From assembly GCA_029245395.1 (NCBI GenBank), contig JAQWPL010000026.1:110044-174043 (forward strand): 64,000 nt of DNA, read 5' to 3'. Position 1 is the first letter of the stretch; each line of letters begins with the position of its first letter. Below the pieces are notes generated by a model. That model was not told where the DNA came from. It was given only the letters and a program-made list of their open reading frames with translations, and searched no databases. Origin of the DNA: Gammaproteobacteria bacterium (GTDB lineage: Bacteria; Pseudomonadota; Gammaproteobacteria; Pseudomonadales; Pseudohongiellaceae). This document shows positions 55,418 to 63,738 of the stretch, piece by piece. The translations under genes were made by a program, and so were the position numbers.

Positions 55418-56884
55418 ATGTATTTTGAATTCTTTGGCATGCGTGAGCTGCCCTTCACCCTGACCCCTAATACAGATTTTTTCCTGGATCTGGATGGTCA
55501 CCATCAGGCGCTTGAAGTTATTCAGCTCGCCTTGGAATGCGGTGAAGGATTTATTATGATCACCGGAGAAGTAGGTACCGGTAAGACCCTGCTGTGTCGC
55601 CGACTCCTGAATATCATCGATGATGAAAAATACATGACGGCTTATATTCCCAACCCATTCCTGAATCCCGATAGCCTTTTACTGGCCCTCGCCGAAGAAA
55701 TGGGCCTGGATGTTGCCTTTGCAAAAGGCCGCCATCATGTCCTGGGTGAAATCAACAAAAAACTGATTGAAGTAAAAGATGGTGGTAAGCAGGTGGTTTT
55801 TCTTCTCGATGAGGCTCAGGCCATGCCGGAAGAAAGCATTGAAGTTCTTCGCTTGTTAACTAATCTTGAAACTGAAACGGAAAAACTCTTGCAAGTAGTA
55901 TTGTTCGGTCAGCCAGAAATCAACGATCTGTTATCCAAAGAGTCCTTACGCCAACTGCGCCAGCGCATCACTTTTTCCTACGTTTTACCTACTCTGACCC
56001 TGGACGAAGTAGGCAGCTACATTAACCATCGCCTTAATAAGTCGGGGTTCCCAGGTGTAAACCTGTTTAACTCAAAAGCTATTCAGGATTTGGCCCGAGC
56101 CAGTGCAGGGATTCCACGAGTAATCAATATTCTGTGTCATAAAGCCCTGCTGGTAGCCTATGGGCGTGGTGATACCAAAGTCACTAATATCCATGTCCAA
56201 CGCGCCATTATGGATACTGAATATGTGCGCATTGAGAAGAATTTCAGCGGGGAAAAGAAATCAACAGGCTCTGGATGGGCCGGGGTTATCATAGCTGCTG
56301 CTGTGGCCAGTTTCCTGACGTTCCTGGCTGTATATTTGCTTGATACACTGGAAATTGCACTTGTAGTAGAAAACCCCGAAGCAATAATAGAAGAAGAACT
56401 GGCAGAAGTTATAGTAGAAGAGATAGAAGAAACTCTACAAGAACCTGCAAAAGTCGTTGCAACATTCCAGGAGTCAGTGACTGCAACCTCAACTCCAACA
56501 GAAGATGCTTCTCCAGAAGAAAATATTGAGGCTGTACTGAACGCAGCAGTTAGCACCTGGGTAAATGCCTGGTCAGATGGCAATTTTATGGGCTACCTAT
56601 CTGTCTACCATGAAAACTTTATACCCAGCAATTTAGACTCCTACGATAGCTGGGTTAATCAGCGCAAAGCACAAATAGAAGGCGTTCAAGGTATCAGTAT
56701 CGGCTTTGACCGCTTTGAAATCATTGAGACAAGTTCAGAGAATGCCACTGTTCGTTTTTGGCAGTCCTATGCCCGAAATTCCTATTCAGATGAGACCTGG
56801 AAGGAACTACAGTTTCAAAATAACAATGGCACCTGGCTTATTACTTCAGAGCGTAACTTGCAGCTAAATAGACTCAGTAATTAG
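55418..56884 (+). CDS. ExeA/MshM-like AAA ATPase with C-terminal NTF2/Cds6-like domain
   Basis: A 488-aa protein. The cytoplasmic AAA domain (1-270) starts MYFEFFGMRELPFTLTPNTD, has Walker A ITGEVGTGKTLL (K56) and Walker B VVFLLDEAQAMP, like GspA/ExeA and MshM. One membrane helix is at about 285-308, then an acidic Glu-rich linker (320-370). The C-terminal domain of about 115 aa reads VSTWVNAWSDGNFMGYLSVYHENF and ends with EERNLQLNRLSN-like NLQLNRLSN. This matches NTF2-fold domains (Cds6/SnoaL-like) that occur on cell-wall L,D-transpeptidases. GspA normally carries a peptidoglycan-binding domain there, so a periplasmic wall-sensing role is inferred. No other pilus or secretion genes are adjacent. 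Confidence 0.8.
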   Translation: MYFEFFGMRELPFTLTPNTDFFLDLDGHHQALEVIQLALECGEGFIMITGEVGTGKTLLCRRLLNIIDDEKYMTAYIPNPFLNPDSLLLALAEEMGLDVAFAKGRHHVLGEINKKLIEVKDGGKQVVFLLDEAQAMPEESIEVLRLLTNLETETEKLLQVVLFGQPEINDLLSKESLRQLRQRITFSYVLPTLTLDEVGSYINHRLNKSGFPGVNLFNSKAIQDLARASAGIPRVINILCHKALLVAYGRGDTKVTNIHVQRAIMDTEYVRIEKNFSGEKKSTGSGWAGVIIAAAVASFLTFLAVYLLDTLEIALVVENPEAIIEEELAEVIVEEIEETLQEPAKVVATFQESVTATSTPTEDASPEENIEAVLNAAVSTWVNAWSDGNFMGYLSVYHENFIPSNLDSYDSWVNQRKAQIEGVQGISIGFDRFEIIETSSENATVRFWQSYARNSYSDETWKELQFQNNNGTWLITSERNLQLNRLSN

Positions 56885-56885
56885 C

Positions 56886-58124
56886 TCACTTGTATGCATC
56901 AGATGCAGGCAATGCTTCGGCAAGATATTCAATCCAGTGATGCACCCTTTGTTCGGTTCCACTAGCAAGATGACACTGACACCCAACATTGGCTGTAGCG
57001 ATGTTATTGCTGTGTCCAGCTAGCAAGTGCGAAAGTTTGTTGTCACGTAACTCCCTGGCCATCTTCGGCTGAAAAAGTGAATAAGTGCCCGCTGAACCAC
57101 AACAAAGATGTGAATCCTGTACCTGGTTAAGACTGAAACCGGCTTGTGACATTAATACTTCTACGGTCCCGCCCAGCTTTTGTCCGTGTTGTAACGTACA
57201 GGGGCTGTGAAACACCAGGCGCTCACCACAGATAAAATCTAGATCGGAAATCCCTTCTTGCACCAATAACTCGGAAATATCCAACACTTTGCTATTAATG
57301 TGTTCTGCCTTGTTTTTATAAAGCGCTTCATCTTTGAACAAGGAGGGAAAATCCTTGATGAAGCTTCCGCAACCACTAGCTGTACTGACAACTGCTTCTG
57401 CACCTTCTGACAAAGCAACTTCGATCTGATCGATCAATCTTCTGGCCCTGGTTAAGCCCCCTTCCTGTTCATCGGAATGGTAATGCATCGCGCCACAACA
57501 ACTTTCCTGAGCTATCTCTATAGTGTCAATCCGTAGTGCCTGCAGTATTTTTACTGCTGCCCTGTTGGTCTGTGGAGACAGACTGTTTTGCACACAGCCA
57601 TTCAGCAATACCACTTTTCTATGAAAGGATTGCACTGCATCCTGTTTAGAATGCTCTGTTTTTGTTTGGGGAAGTTGTCGGTGAAGACTTGCTGGCAACA
57701 AGAAGTGGAGTACACCACCTATACGCACCAGAAAAGAAAATAAATGCATAGAACCTAGAACTGCAAGCAGGACCTTTCGTTTTAGTTTATTCCAAACAGA
57801 AGCAGGTACTGTTAACGCCAGCATGCTTCTGCCAATGTTTAGAAGCTCATGGTAATGCACATCAGAGGGGCAAGTGGTTTCACAAGCCTGACAGCTCAGA
57901 CAACTTTCAAGGTGAGTGCGCGTGACACTACTGGCCGTTCCTTTTTCAAGCATCTCCTTAACCAGGTATATTCTGCCCCGCGGACTATCCAATTCATTTC
58001 CAGTGATCAAATATGTTGGGCACGTTGCTGTACAAAATCCGCAATGCACGCATGACCGCAGAATATTGTCCGCAGTCTGCCCAGAAGAAGTAATGAGTAA
58101 TTGTTCGGGTAAGCTTGTTTGCAT
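56886..58124 (-). CDS. glcF: Glycolate oxidase iron-sulfur subunit
   Basis: A 412-aa subunit with two 4Fe-4S motifs, CVHCGFCTATCPTY (residues 21-34) and CLSCQACETTCPS (near 74). Two CCG-type domains follow, each containing a conserved cysteine-rich CCGAMHY and CCGSAGTYSLFQP. It passes electrons from GlcD/GlcE to the quinone pool during glycolate oxidation to glyoxylate. It is last in the pdxJ-glcD-glcE-glcF run, 14 bases after glcE. Confidence 0.94.
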   Translation of the reverse strand: MQTSLPEQLLITSSGQTADNILRSCVHCGFCTATCPTYLITGNELDSPRGRIYLVKEMLEKGTASSVTRTHLESCLSCQACETTCPSDVHYHELLNIGRSMLALTVPASVWNKLKRKVLLAVLGSMHLFSFLVRIGGVLHFLLPASLHRQLPQTKTEHSKQDAVQSFHRKVVLLNGCVQNSLSPQTNRAAVKILQALRIDTIEIAQESCCGAMHYHSDEQEGGLTRARRLIDQIEVALSEGAEAVVSTASGCGSFIKDFPSLFKDEALYKNKAEHINSKVLDISELLVQEGISDLDFICGERLVFHSPCTLQHGQKLGGTVEVLMSQAGFSLNQVQDSHLCCGSAGTYSLFQPKMARELRDNKLSHLLAGHSNNIATANVGCQCHLASGTEQRVHHWIEYLAEALPASDAYK

Positions 58125-58138
58125 GTTTTATAAATTAT

Positions 58139-59242
58139 TTAGAATTCCACATACATTTTTCCACGATTTAGAATGTCCACCGGATCAAAAGCGTTTTTCA
58201 GCTCCTTATGCCAGTTGCTAACAACTGCTGACAGGGGCTGGAATCGATTAGTCACAGCATCATTATTAGTTTTAAACACAGATGCACTGCCACCAATATT
58301 TTTAGCGGTATTAAAAATTAACTCAGATTGACTGTTACTTTTAAACCAATATACGCAGTTGCCCCATTCAGATATAAAGTTGGTTTGTGCATCAATAAGA
58401 CTGCTTACATCAGTATCAGCAGCAACTGATAAACGCCAAAGCGATAAATCAGCATCTTCTTTATCTAGTGAAAAAAATGGCAAGGAATGCTCTTTGAGAT
58501 CTAGCCAGAAACCTGAGTCATGCAATTGCCGAGTATCAATGTAAGCGTAGTTTGTACCCAATGACTTATTGAGACTTTCTATTTCATTGTTACCCCCAGA
58601 GAACCGCACCAACAATTCCCCTTCGAAATGACAGCTAGCTGACACAGGATATCCCTGGTGACGTAATTCATTCATAAATGCAGGGCATTGATTTGGTTTC
58701 ATTTTAAATATAAATGTCGCTTCAGCTGTTGTTTCCGGAATTACTTTCAGGGTTACATCCAGAATGATTCCAAGGCAGCCTAAAGAACCCACCATCAACC
58801 TGGAAACATCATATCCGGCTACATTTTTCATCACCTTGCCGCCGAAACGTAGTACTTCCCCTTTGCCGTTCAAAATTGTGCAGCCCAATACCGCATCCTG
58901 CACACTTGCCCGGTAGGGTCTTGCTGGTCCAGACAAACCAGCCGAGATCATCCCACCCACTGTTGCTTCACTGGAAAAATACGGTGGTTCGAAAGCCAGT
59001 GTTTGATGATGAGCCGCTAATGCCTGCTCTATTTCAGATAAGGGTGTCCCTGCTCTAGCAGTAATAACTAGTTCAGTAGGCTCATGCTCGATAATACCGG
59101 TGTGACATGTTGTTTGAATGGTTTGCGCATCAAGCGGATTGCCGTAAAAATTTTTACTATTCCCACCTACAATTGACAAAGGCTTTTGATCATTAAAGGC
59201 CTGGGTAACCTGCTGCTGAAGAATATGAACGCTGTCTTGCAT
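58139..59242 (-). CDS. glcE: Glycolate oxidase FAD-binding subunit GlcE
   Basis: A 367-aa FAD-binding (PCMH) subunit, slightly longer than E. coli GlcE (350 aa). The FAD segments are LSIVGGNSKNFYG, GGMISAGLSGPARP and NVAGYDVSRLMVGSLGCLGI. The C-terminus ends DPVDILNRGKMY, as in the family. It is needed with GlcD and GlcF for activity. It lies 15 bases downstream of glcD. Confidence 0.92.
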   Translation of the reverse strand: MQDSVHILQQQVTQAFNDQKPLSIVGGNSKNFYGNPLDAQTIQTTCHTGIIEHEPTELVITARAGTPLSEIEQALAAHHQTLAFEPPYFSSEATVGGMISAGLSGPARPYRASVQDAVLGCTILNGKGEVLRFGGKVMKNVAGYDVSRLMVGSLGCLGIILDVTLKVIPETTAEATFIFKMKPNQCPAFMNELRHQGYPVSASCHFEGELLVRFSGGNNEIESLNKSLGTNYAYIDTRQLHDSGFWLDLKEHSLPFFSLDKEDADLSLWRLSVAADTDVSSLIDAQTNFISEWGNCVYWFKSNSQSELIFNTAKNIGGSASVFKTNNDAVTNRFQPLSAVVSNWHKELKNAFDPVDILNRGKMYVEF

Positions 59243-59257
59243 GAAATAAAGTTCTCT

Positions 59258-60730
59258 TCACTCAACCGTTTTGTGTTGAGTCAGCAATCGGTTGGGTTCG
59301 AGGTTTCTGGAAAGGGCCCTATACTCCTGACAATGTTTAAGCATTGGTATATTCTTCCCGGGGTTTAATAAATCATCCGGATCAAAGGCCATCTTGACCG
59401 CATGGAACTGACTAATTTCCAGGTCAGTAAATTGTAGAGGCATTTGCCGAATTTTTTCCAGGCCAACACCGTGCTCGCCAGTAATTGTGCCTCCTACTTC
59501 AATGCATTTCTCCAGAATACGCCCTCCCATCTCTTCCACGCTTTCCAACTGGCCTGGAACGTTGGCGTCAAACAAAATCAAAGGATGCAAGTTGCCATCA
59601 CCCGCATGAAAGACGTTGGCGACAAGAAAGCCATATTCATCAGACAAGGCAGTAATAAAACCAAGCACTTCGGGTAGTGCTTTCCTGGGAATAGTGCCAT
59701 CCATGCAGTAATAATCTGGCGATATTCTTCCTACAGCCGGAAAAGCGCTCTTTCTACCTTTCCAGAACAGAGCTCGCTCATTGTCATCACGGGCTATTTT
59801 TAATGCCGTTAATCCTGAATTATTCAGTACTTCACGCATTATTTTGAGCTGTTCTTCAACGTTAGTGGTACTGCCGTCTATTTCAATGAGAAGAATAGCG
59901 GCTGCATCCCGGGGATAACCAGCATGTGCATAATCCTCTGCGGCGCAGATAGCATTGTTGTCCATCATTTCCAGGCCTGCTGGAATGAGACCTGCTGCAA
60001 TAATGTTACTGACAGCCTGTCCTGCTGTAGCAATATCATCAAACGCGGCTAGCAGGACTTCGGTATGCTGAGGCTTGGGTAACAGATTGACTGTTATTTC
60101 TGTAATCACCATTAACATCCCTTCTGAACCAATGATCAACGACTGTAAATTAAAGCCAGCACTATCGAGGCCTTCAGCACCGATTACGACTTCTTCACCA
60201 GTCATACTGAAACCTTTTAGCCGCAGAATGTTATGAACGGTGAGTCCATACTTCAGACAATGAACTCCTCCTGCATTTTCAGCGATATTGCCGCCAATGG
60301 AACAAGCAATCTGAGAGGAAGGATCAGGGGCATAAAACAAACAATGCTCCGCCGCCGCTTCAGAAATAGCCAGATTTCGTACCCCGGGTTCTAAGCGGGC
60401 TGTCATTGTCTTGGGATTGATATCAAGAATTTTGCTTAGTCTGGTCAATACCAGCAACAGTCCTTCAGGATGAGGTCTGGCACCTGCCGACAAACCAGTG
60501 CCGGCACCACGGGTGACCAACGGTACGGCAAGGTCATGACACAACATAATAATTGCCTGCACCTCGGCGGTGCTTCCTGGTAATACGGCAACCAATGGCA
60601 GTTCACGATATACCGACAAGCCGTCACATTCGAAAGGTTTTAACTGTTCCTGTGTCGAAAGGATGTACTGAGCGTCCAGGAGTGATTTGAGTCCCTCGAG
60701 CAATTGCCTGCGCTTTTTAGTGTCAGGCAT
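59258..60730 (-). CDS. glcD: Glycolate oxidase subunit GlcD
   Basis: A 490-aa FAD-linked catalytic subunit. FAD-binding: VTRGAGTGLSAGARP, DPSSQIACSIGGNIAENAGG and GSEGMLMVITE. Substrate-side elements: HAGDGNLHP and TGEHGVGLEK, with the expected histidines. Glycolate is oxidised to glyoxylate with transfer through GlcF to quinone. Its start overlaps the end of pdxJ by 8 bases, so these genes are read as one unit. No GlcC regulator is present. Confidence 0.95.
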   Translation of the reverse strand: MPDTKKRRQLLEGLKSLLDAQYILSTQEQLKPFECDGLSVYRELPLVAVLPGSTAEVQAIIMLCHDLAVPLVTRGAGTGLSAGARPHPEGLLLVLTRLSKILDINPKTMTARLEPGVRNLAISEAAAEHCLFYAPDPSSQIACSIGGNIAENAGGVHCLKYGLTVHNILRLKGFSMTGEEVVIGAEGLDSAGFNLQSLIIGSEGMLMVITEITVNLLPKPQHTEVLLAAFDDIATAGQAVSNIIAAGLIPAGLEMMDNNAICAAEDYAHAGYPRDAAAILLIEIDGSTTNVEEQLKIMREVLNNSGLTALKIARDDNERALFWKGRKSAFPAVGRISPDYYCMDGTIPRKALPEVLGFITALSDEYGFLVANVFHAGDGNLHPLILFDANVPGQLESVEEMGGRILEKCIEVGGTITGEHGVGLEKIRQMPLQFTDLEISQFHAVKMAFDPDDLLNPGKNIPMLKHCQEYRALSRNLEPNRLLTQHKTVE

Positions 60731-61451
60731 GGGTTATGTCCAGGTAACGCCCTATGATTTCGTCCATACCCAATTCAATACATTCAATAGTTAGCGCATG
60801 ACCAATGGAAACTTCCAGTATGCCTGGTATGGATAGGAAAGCCGGCAGATTCTGTAGATCAAGGTCATGTCCCGCATTCACCCCAAGGTCCAGTTCCTGT
60901 GCTTTTAAGGCCACCTCACGATATTGTGCCAGCACCTTGTCTTTGTCTGTAGTAAGCCAGGCCTGGGCATAGGCTTCCGTGTAAAGCTCAATCCGATGGC
61001 TGCCGGATTCAGCAGCCAACGCCACTTGTTCCCTGTCTGGATCAAGGAAAACGGCTGTACGTACTCCCCAGGCATTTATTTCGTTAATCACTGTGTGGAC
61101 AAAATCACCCTGCTCATGAAAATCCCAGCCATGATCAGAAGTGAGTTGGTTTTCCCCGTCCGGAACCAGTGTGCACTGATCAGGTCTAATCTCATCGATT
61201 AACTGTAGAAACTCCTCGTTTGGATAGCCCTCAACATTCAGTTCAACCTGAGAATGCTCTTTAAGAAAATCAGCCAGATCATAGGCATCCTGCCGTTTGA
61301 TATGGCGTTCATCCGGTCGAGGATGAATAGTGATGCCCTGAACTCCCAGAGTGACAAATCGGCTGGCAAAATCCACGACAGAAGGATAATCCCGGCCTCG
61401 GGAATTCCTCAGTAGTGCAATTTTGTTCAGGTTTACACTTAATGCGGTCAT
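60723..61451 (-). CDS. pdxJ: Pyridoxine 5'-phosphate synthase
   Basis: A 242-aa TIM-barrel enzyme that condenses 3-amino-2-oxopropyl phosphate with 1-deoxyxylulose 5-phosphate in vitamin B6 synthesis. SVNLNKIALLRNSRG at the start, ITIHPRPDERHI, NVEGYP, CTLVPDG and NAGHDL with the final SIGHALTIE are PdxJ motifs. It usually clusters with recO and acpS in gammaproteobacteria. Here it leads the glcDEF genes, an unusual partner. A TATAAT on the minus strand (61479-61484) lies about 28 bases before the ATG. Confidence 0.94.
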   Translation of the reverse strand: MTALSVNLNKIALLRNSRGRDYPSVVDFASRFVTLGVQGITIHPRPDERHIKRQDAYDLADFLKEHSQVELNVEGYPNEEFLQLIDEIRPDQCTLVPDGENQLTSDHGWDFHEQGDFVHTVINEINAWGVRTAVFLDPDREQVALAAESGSHRIELYTEAYAQAWLTTDKDKVLAQYREVALKAQELDLGVNAGHDLDLQNLPAFLSIPGILEVSIGHALTIECIELGMDEIIGRYLDITHA

Positions 61452-61579
61452 GGGATAGGTTACTACTCAGAAAAATAAATTATAACCGGATTGAGCTCTG
61501 CGAGGAATTAGTTGGCACTGACATGGCCGAAATACAGGCAGCAAAGTAAAAGAGTTGAAAATATTCCGAGAAATCCAGA

Positions 61580-61726
61580 TCAGGCGGTATTCACTACCAG
61601 CATGGCGACATTGATTACTATCATGAGGAAAAAAACCCCAATGAGCAACGGATAGACTTTTGAGCGTTTTCTGCCCTGACCAGAGATAAGGTCTTTGCGG
61701 TTTTTTAGATATTCCTTGTCATCCAT
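61580..61726 (-). CDS. Small single-pass membrane protein (48 aa), function unknown
   Basis: From ATG 61726 to TGA 61580 the product is 48 aa. It starts MDDKEYLKNRKDLISG, followed by a basic stretch (GRKRSK) and a hydrophobic helix (LLIGVFFLMIVINVAMLVV, about residues 27-45). This charge pattern is that of a type II small inner-membrane protein. The ribosome site is weak. I do not recognise a family. Confidence 0.55.
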   Translation of the reverse strand: MDDKEYLKNRKDLISGQGRKRSKVYPLLIGVFFLMIVINVAMLVVNTA

Positions 61727-61894
61727 AGACTACAAGCATAAACGGATTTCGTTGCTTTTTTAACCCCTGTCGACAATCAAATTCCTCTTTTAAAGCAGTA
61801 GCAAACAAGCGATATTTAAAGCTATAAGTCGGTAATAGGGGAAAGTTGGCCTGGCTATCCAATCAGGACCAGCCAGACCAGACTCAAATTTCCA

Positions 61895-63373
61895 TTATTC
61901 CCCGGCTATTGTTGCCAGTAATTCAGCGCGGGTTTGAGAGACAGCAGCCGCATGAACCCCCTGGTAGCTTTCAAACTGCACGTCATTTTCACTGATGTAA
62001 CGTGCCAGGGTTTTCACGAAGGGATTGGCATCAGTGTCAGGCTTCGGCAGGGTGAAATCGGCCTGAAAAAGGATGCCCTGCTCCGGCAGTAGCCCAACCA
62101 CCATGCCATCAGTATGCAGATTGGGCACATGATGCAGTTCCAGGCGATTGGTAGCGTCTTCCAGCAAACCAACACCAGTGACACCCATGACTTGGGCATT
62201 AAGATCTGTTTCTCCTAGCAGTGAGCGCGGTGTATTTAGCGCCCTATCCAGAAATTCCACGTTTTCCTCATGCGTAACCAGAATCACGCCTTCACGCATA
62301 AAGGGAATCAGGCCGGCGGTATGATCCGAATGCGGATGAGAATTAATAATGTAGCGAATTTCCTTATCGGAGATATTGTCTTTGATCTGTTGGATTATCA
62401 TCTCACCACGGCTTTCTGACTGCCCTGATTCGAAAACAGCCAGATGATCACTAAATTCAACAACGAGAGAGACGTAACCGCCATTAACCAGCCAGGCACC
62501 ATCGCCCACCTGTTGCGTCAGATCTGCAGGCGGCTCACTGGCTGCAGGAGCACCGCCGCCACCATTATTCGGGGCATTGTTTTCGGGCGTAGGAATTAAT
62601 TCAGCGAGGTTAGCCGGATTGGCTGAAGCAGATGAAACAGTGACACCGAATACACCACCACCACCGCGCTGCTGCTCAAAAGTCGTCGGCACCATCAAAC
62701 CATCGTGGCTTTCGTAGTCAGCATAAATGCCAACCACATGCATATCACCCATAAAGGCATCTTCTAGCCAGGTTTCCGTACGCACGACCTGGCCGTCGGT
62801 ATTTACATAACCATTAACCGTATAACGCATGCCTGATGGTGAAGTCATCGATTCAGGAGAAGAAAAAGAAAAGCGTGTGTAAGAGTTTCCGTTCCTTTCT
62901 AGCTGACTACTTTGCGCCCCATAACGCTGCGCCCCTTTCACAAAACCCCATGGGGTCAGCCAAACCTCCATTTGCTGACTCCATGAATCGGTGCCAGCAG
63001 GTGCATTAATGACATGGGTCCCTGCTACAGGCGGCGCAAAAAAGAGGTTGGAAGCAAAAGTATCACCCTGTCCCCTCATGGCAGAGACTGTGAAATCAAT
63101 CGTTTGCACCCAGCTGGTAACCTCATCCCTCTCAGGCCATGGTGGGCTGGCCGTCAGAGTCTGCCGAAAGCTGTTGCGAATACGCCAGGCAGAGCCTGAC
63201 AAGGTTAATGAATCCACCCCATCCAACCCCATGTCGGTGGCAACATCAGCGATGGAAGGTGCCATGTCTTCCCCGACCATTTCTGTGGAAGCGGCTGATC
63301 TATCGGTTTCATTCGAACAGGCAGTCAGGAAAAGCAATGATAAAGCGGCAAAAAATGATATTGAGCGGTACAT
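61895..63373 (-). CDS. Lipoprotein metallo-beta-lactamase-fold hydrolase
   Basis: A 492-aa protein with a lipoprotein signal (FFAALSLLFLTAC-SNET; the lipidation cysteine is about residue 19). A 260-residue N-terminal region of unclear fold follows, then a metallo-beta-lactamase domain. The zinc motif is INSHPHSDHTAGLIP near residue 344, followed by HEENVEF and a later HVPNLHTDGMVVG. Gly/Asn-rich NNAPNNGGGGAPAASEPPADL separates the two parts near 265-285 (partly quoted). The substrate is unknown; it should face the periplasm or be membrane-tethered. Confidence 0.85.
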   Translation of the reverse strand: MYRSISFFAALSLLFLTACSNETDRSAASTEMVGEDMAPSIADVATDMGLDGVDSLTLSGSAWRIRNSFRQTLTASPPWPERDEVTSWVQTIDFTVSAMRGQGDTFASNLFFAPPVAGTHVINAPAGTDSWSQQMEVWLTPWGFVKGAQRYGAQSSQLERNGNSYTRFSFSSPESMTSPSGMRYTVNGYVNTDGQVVRTETWLEDAFMGDMHVVGIYADYESHDGLMVPTTFEQQRGGGGVFGVTVSSASANPANLAELIPTPENNAPNNGGGGAPAASEPPADLTQQVGDGAWLVNGGYVSLVVEFSDHLAVFESGQSESRGEMIIQQIKDNISDKEIRYIINSHPHSDHTAGLIPFMREGVILVTHEENVEFLDRALNTPRSLLGETDLNAQVMGVTGVGLLEDATNRLELHHVPNLHTDGMVVGLLPEQGILFQADFTLPKPDTDANPFVKTLARYISENDVQFESYQGVHAAAVSQTRAELLATIAGE

Positions 63374-63485
63374 AATATCCCCTGGAAATTGTTAGCAGAA
63401 ATTATTAACGAGTTGAGCTACATCAATGATGTGAGTATAGGCAGTATGGATTTGGTATGCCAGACCAGAAAGAGTGAGGGCTAAG

Positions 63486-63514
63486 TTGTTTATAGGCCTT
63501 GTTCTACTTATAAT
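63486..63514 (+). promoter_or_regulatory. Promoter for the small gene at 63586
   Basis: TTGTTT (63486-63491), 17 bases, perfect TATAAT (63509-63514). It is about 72 bases before the ATG and in the right orientation. Confidence 0.65.
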
Positions 63515-63585
63515 CACCTCTTAGGATGTTCGCCGACAACTGAAGTCGCCGGGCTACTTCATTAACCATAAGCAAGGGGACAATC

Positions 63586-63738
63586 ATGACAAGCACTGAT
63601 TCTGGAAACAACACGGAAAACGAAAGAACGGTAGGACAAAGCGTTTTGTACTGGTCAGTAGTCTATGCGATTGCGCTACCTGTCTCATTTGTGGTCCTCG
63701 GTCTAATTGTCAGGACCACTTTAACGCTTGGCATGTAA
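63586..63738 (+). CDS. Small membrane protein (50 aa), function unknown
   Basis: From ATG 63586 to TAA 63738 the product is 50 aa. It has a polar N-terminus (MTSTDSGNNTENERTVGQS) and a hydrophobic helix VVYAIALPVSFVVLGLIV at about residues 24-41. AGGGGA lies about 6 bases before the ATG, and a promoter with perfect -10 is upstream. No family is recognised. Confidence 0.68.
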   Translation: MTSTDSGNNTENERTVGQSVLYWSVVYAIALPVSFVVLGLIVRTTLTLGM

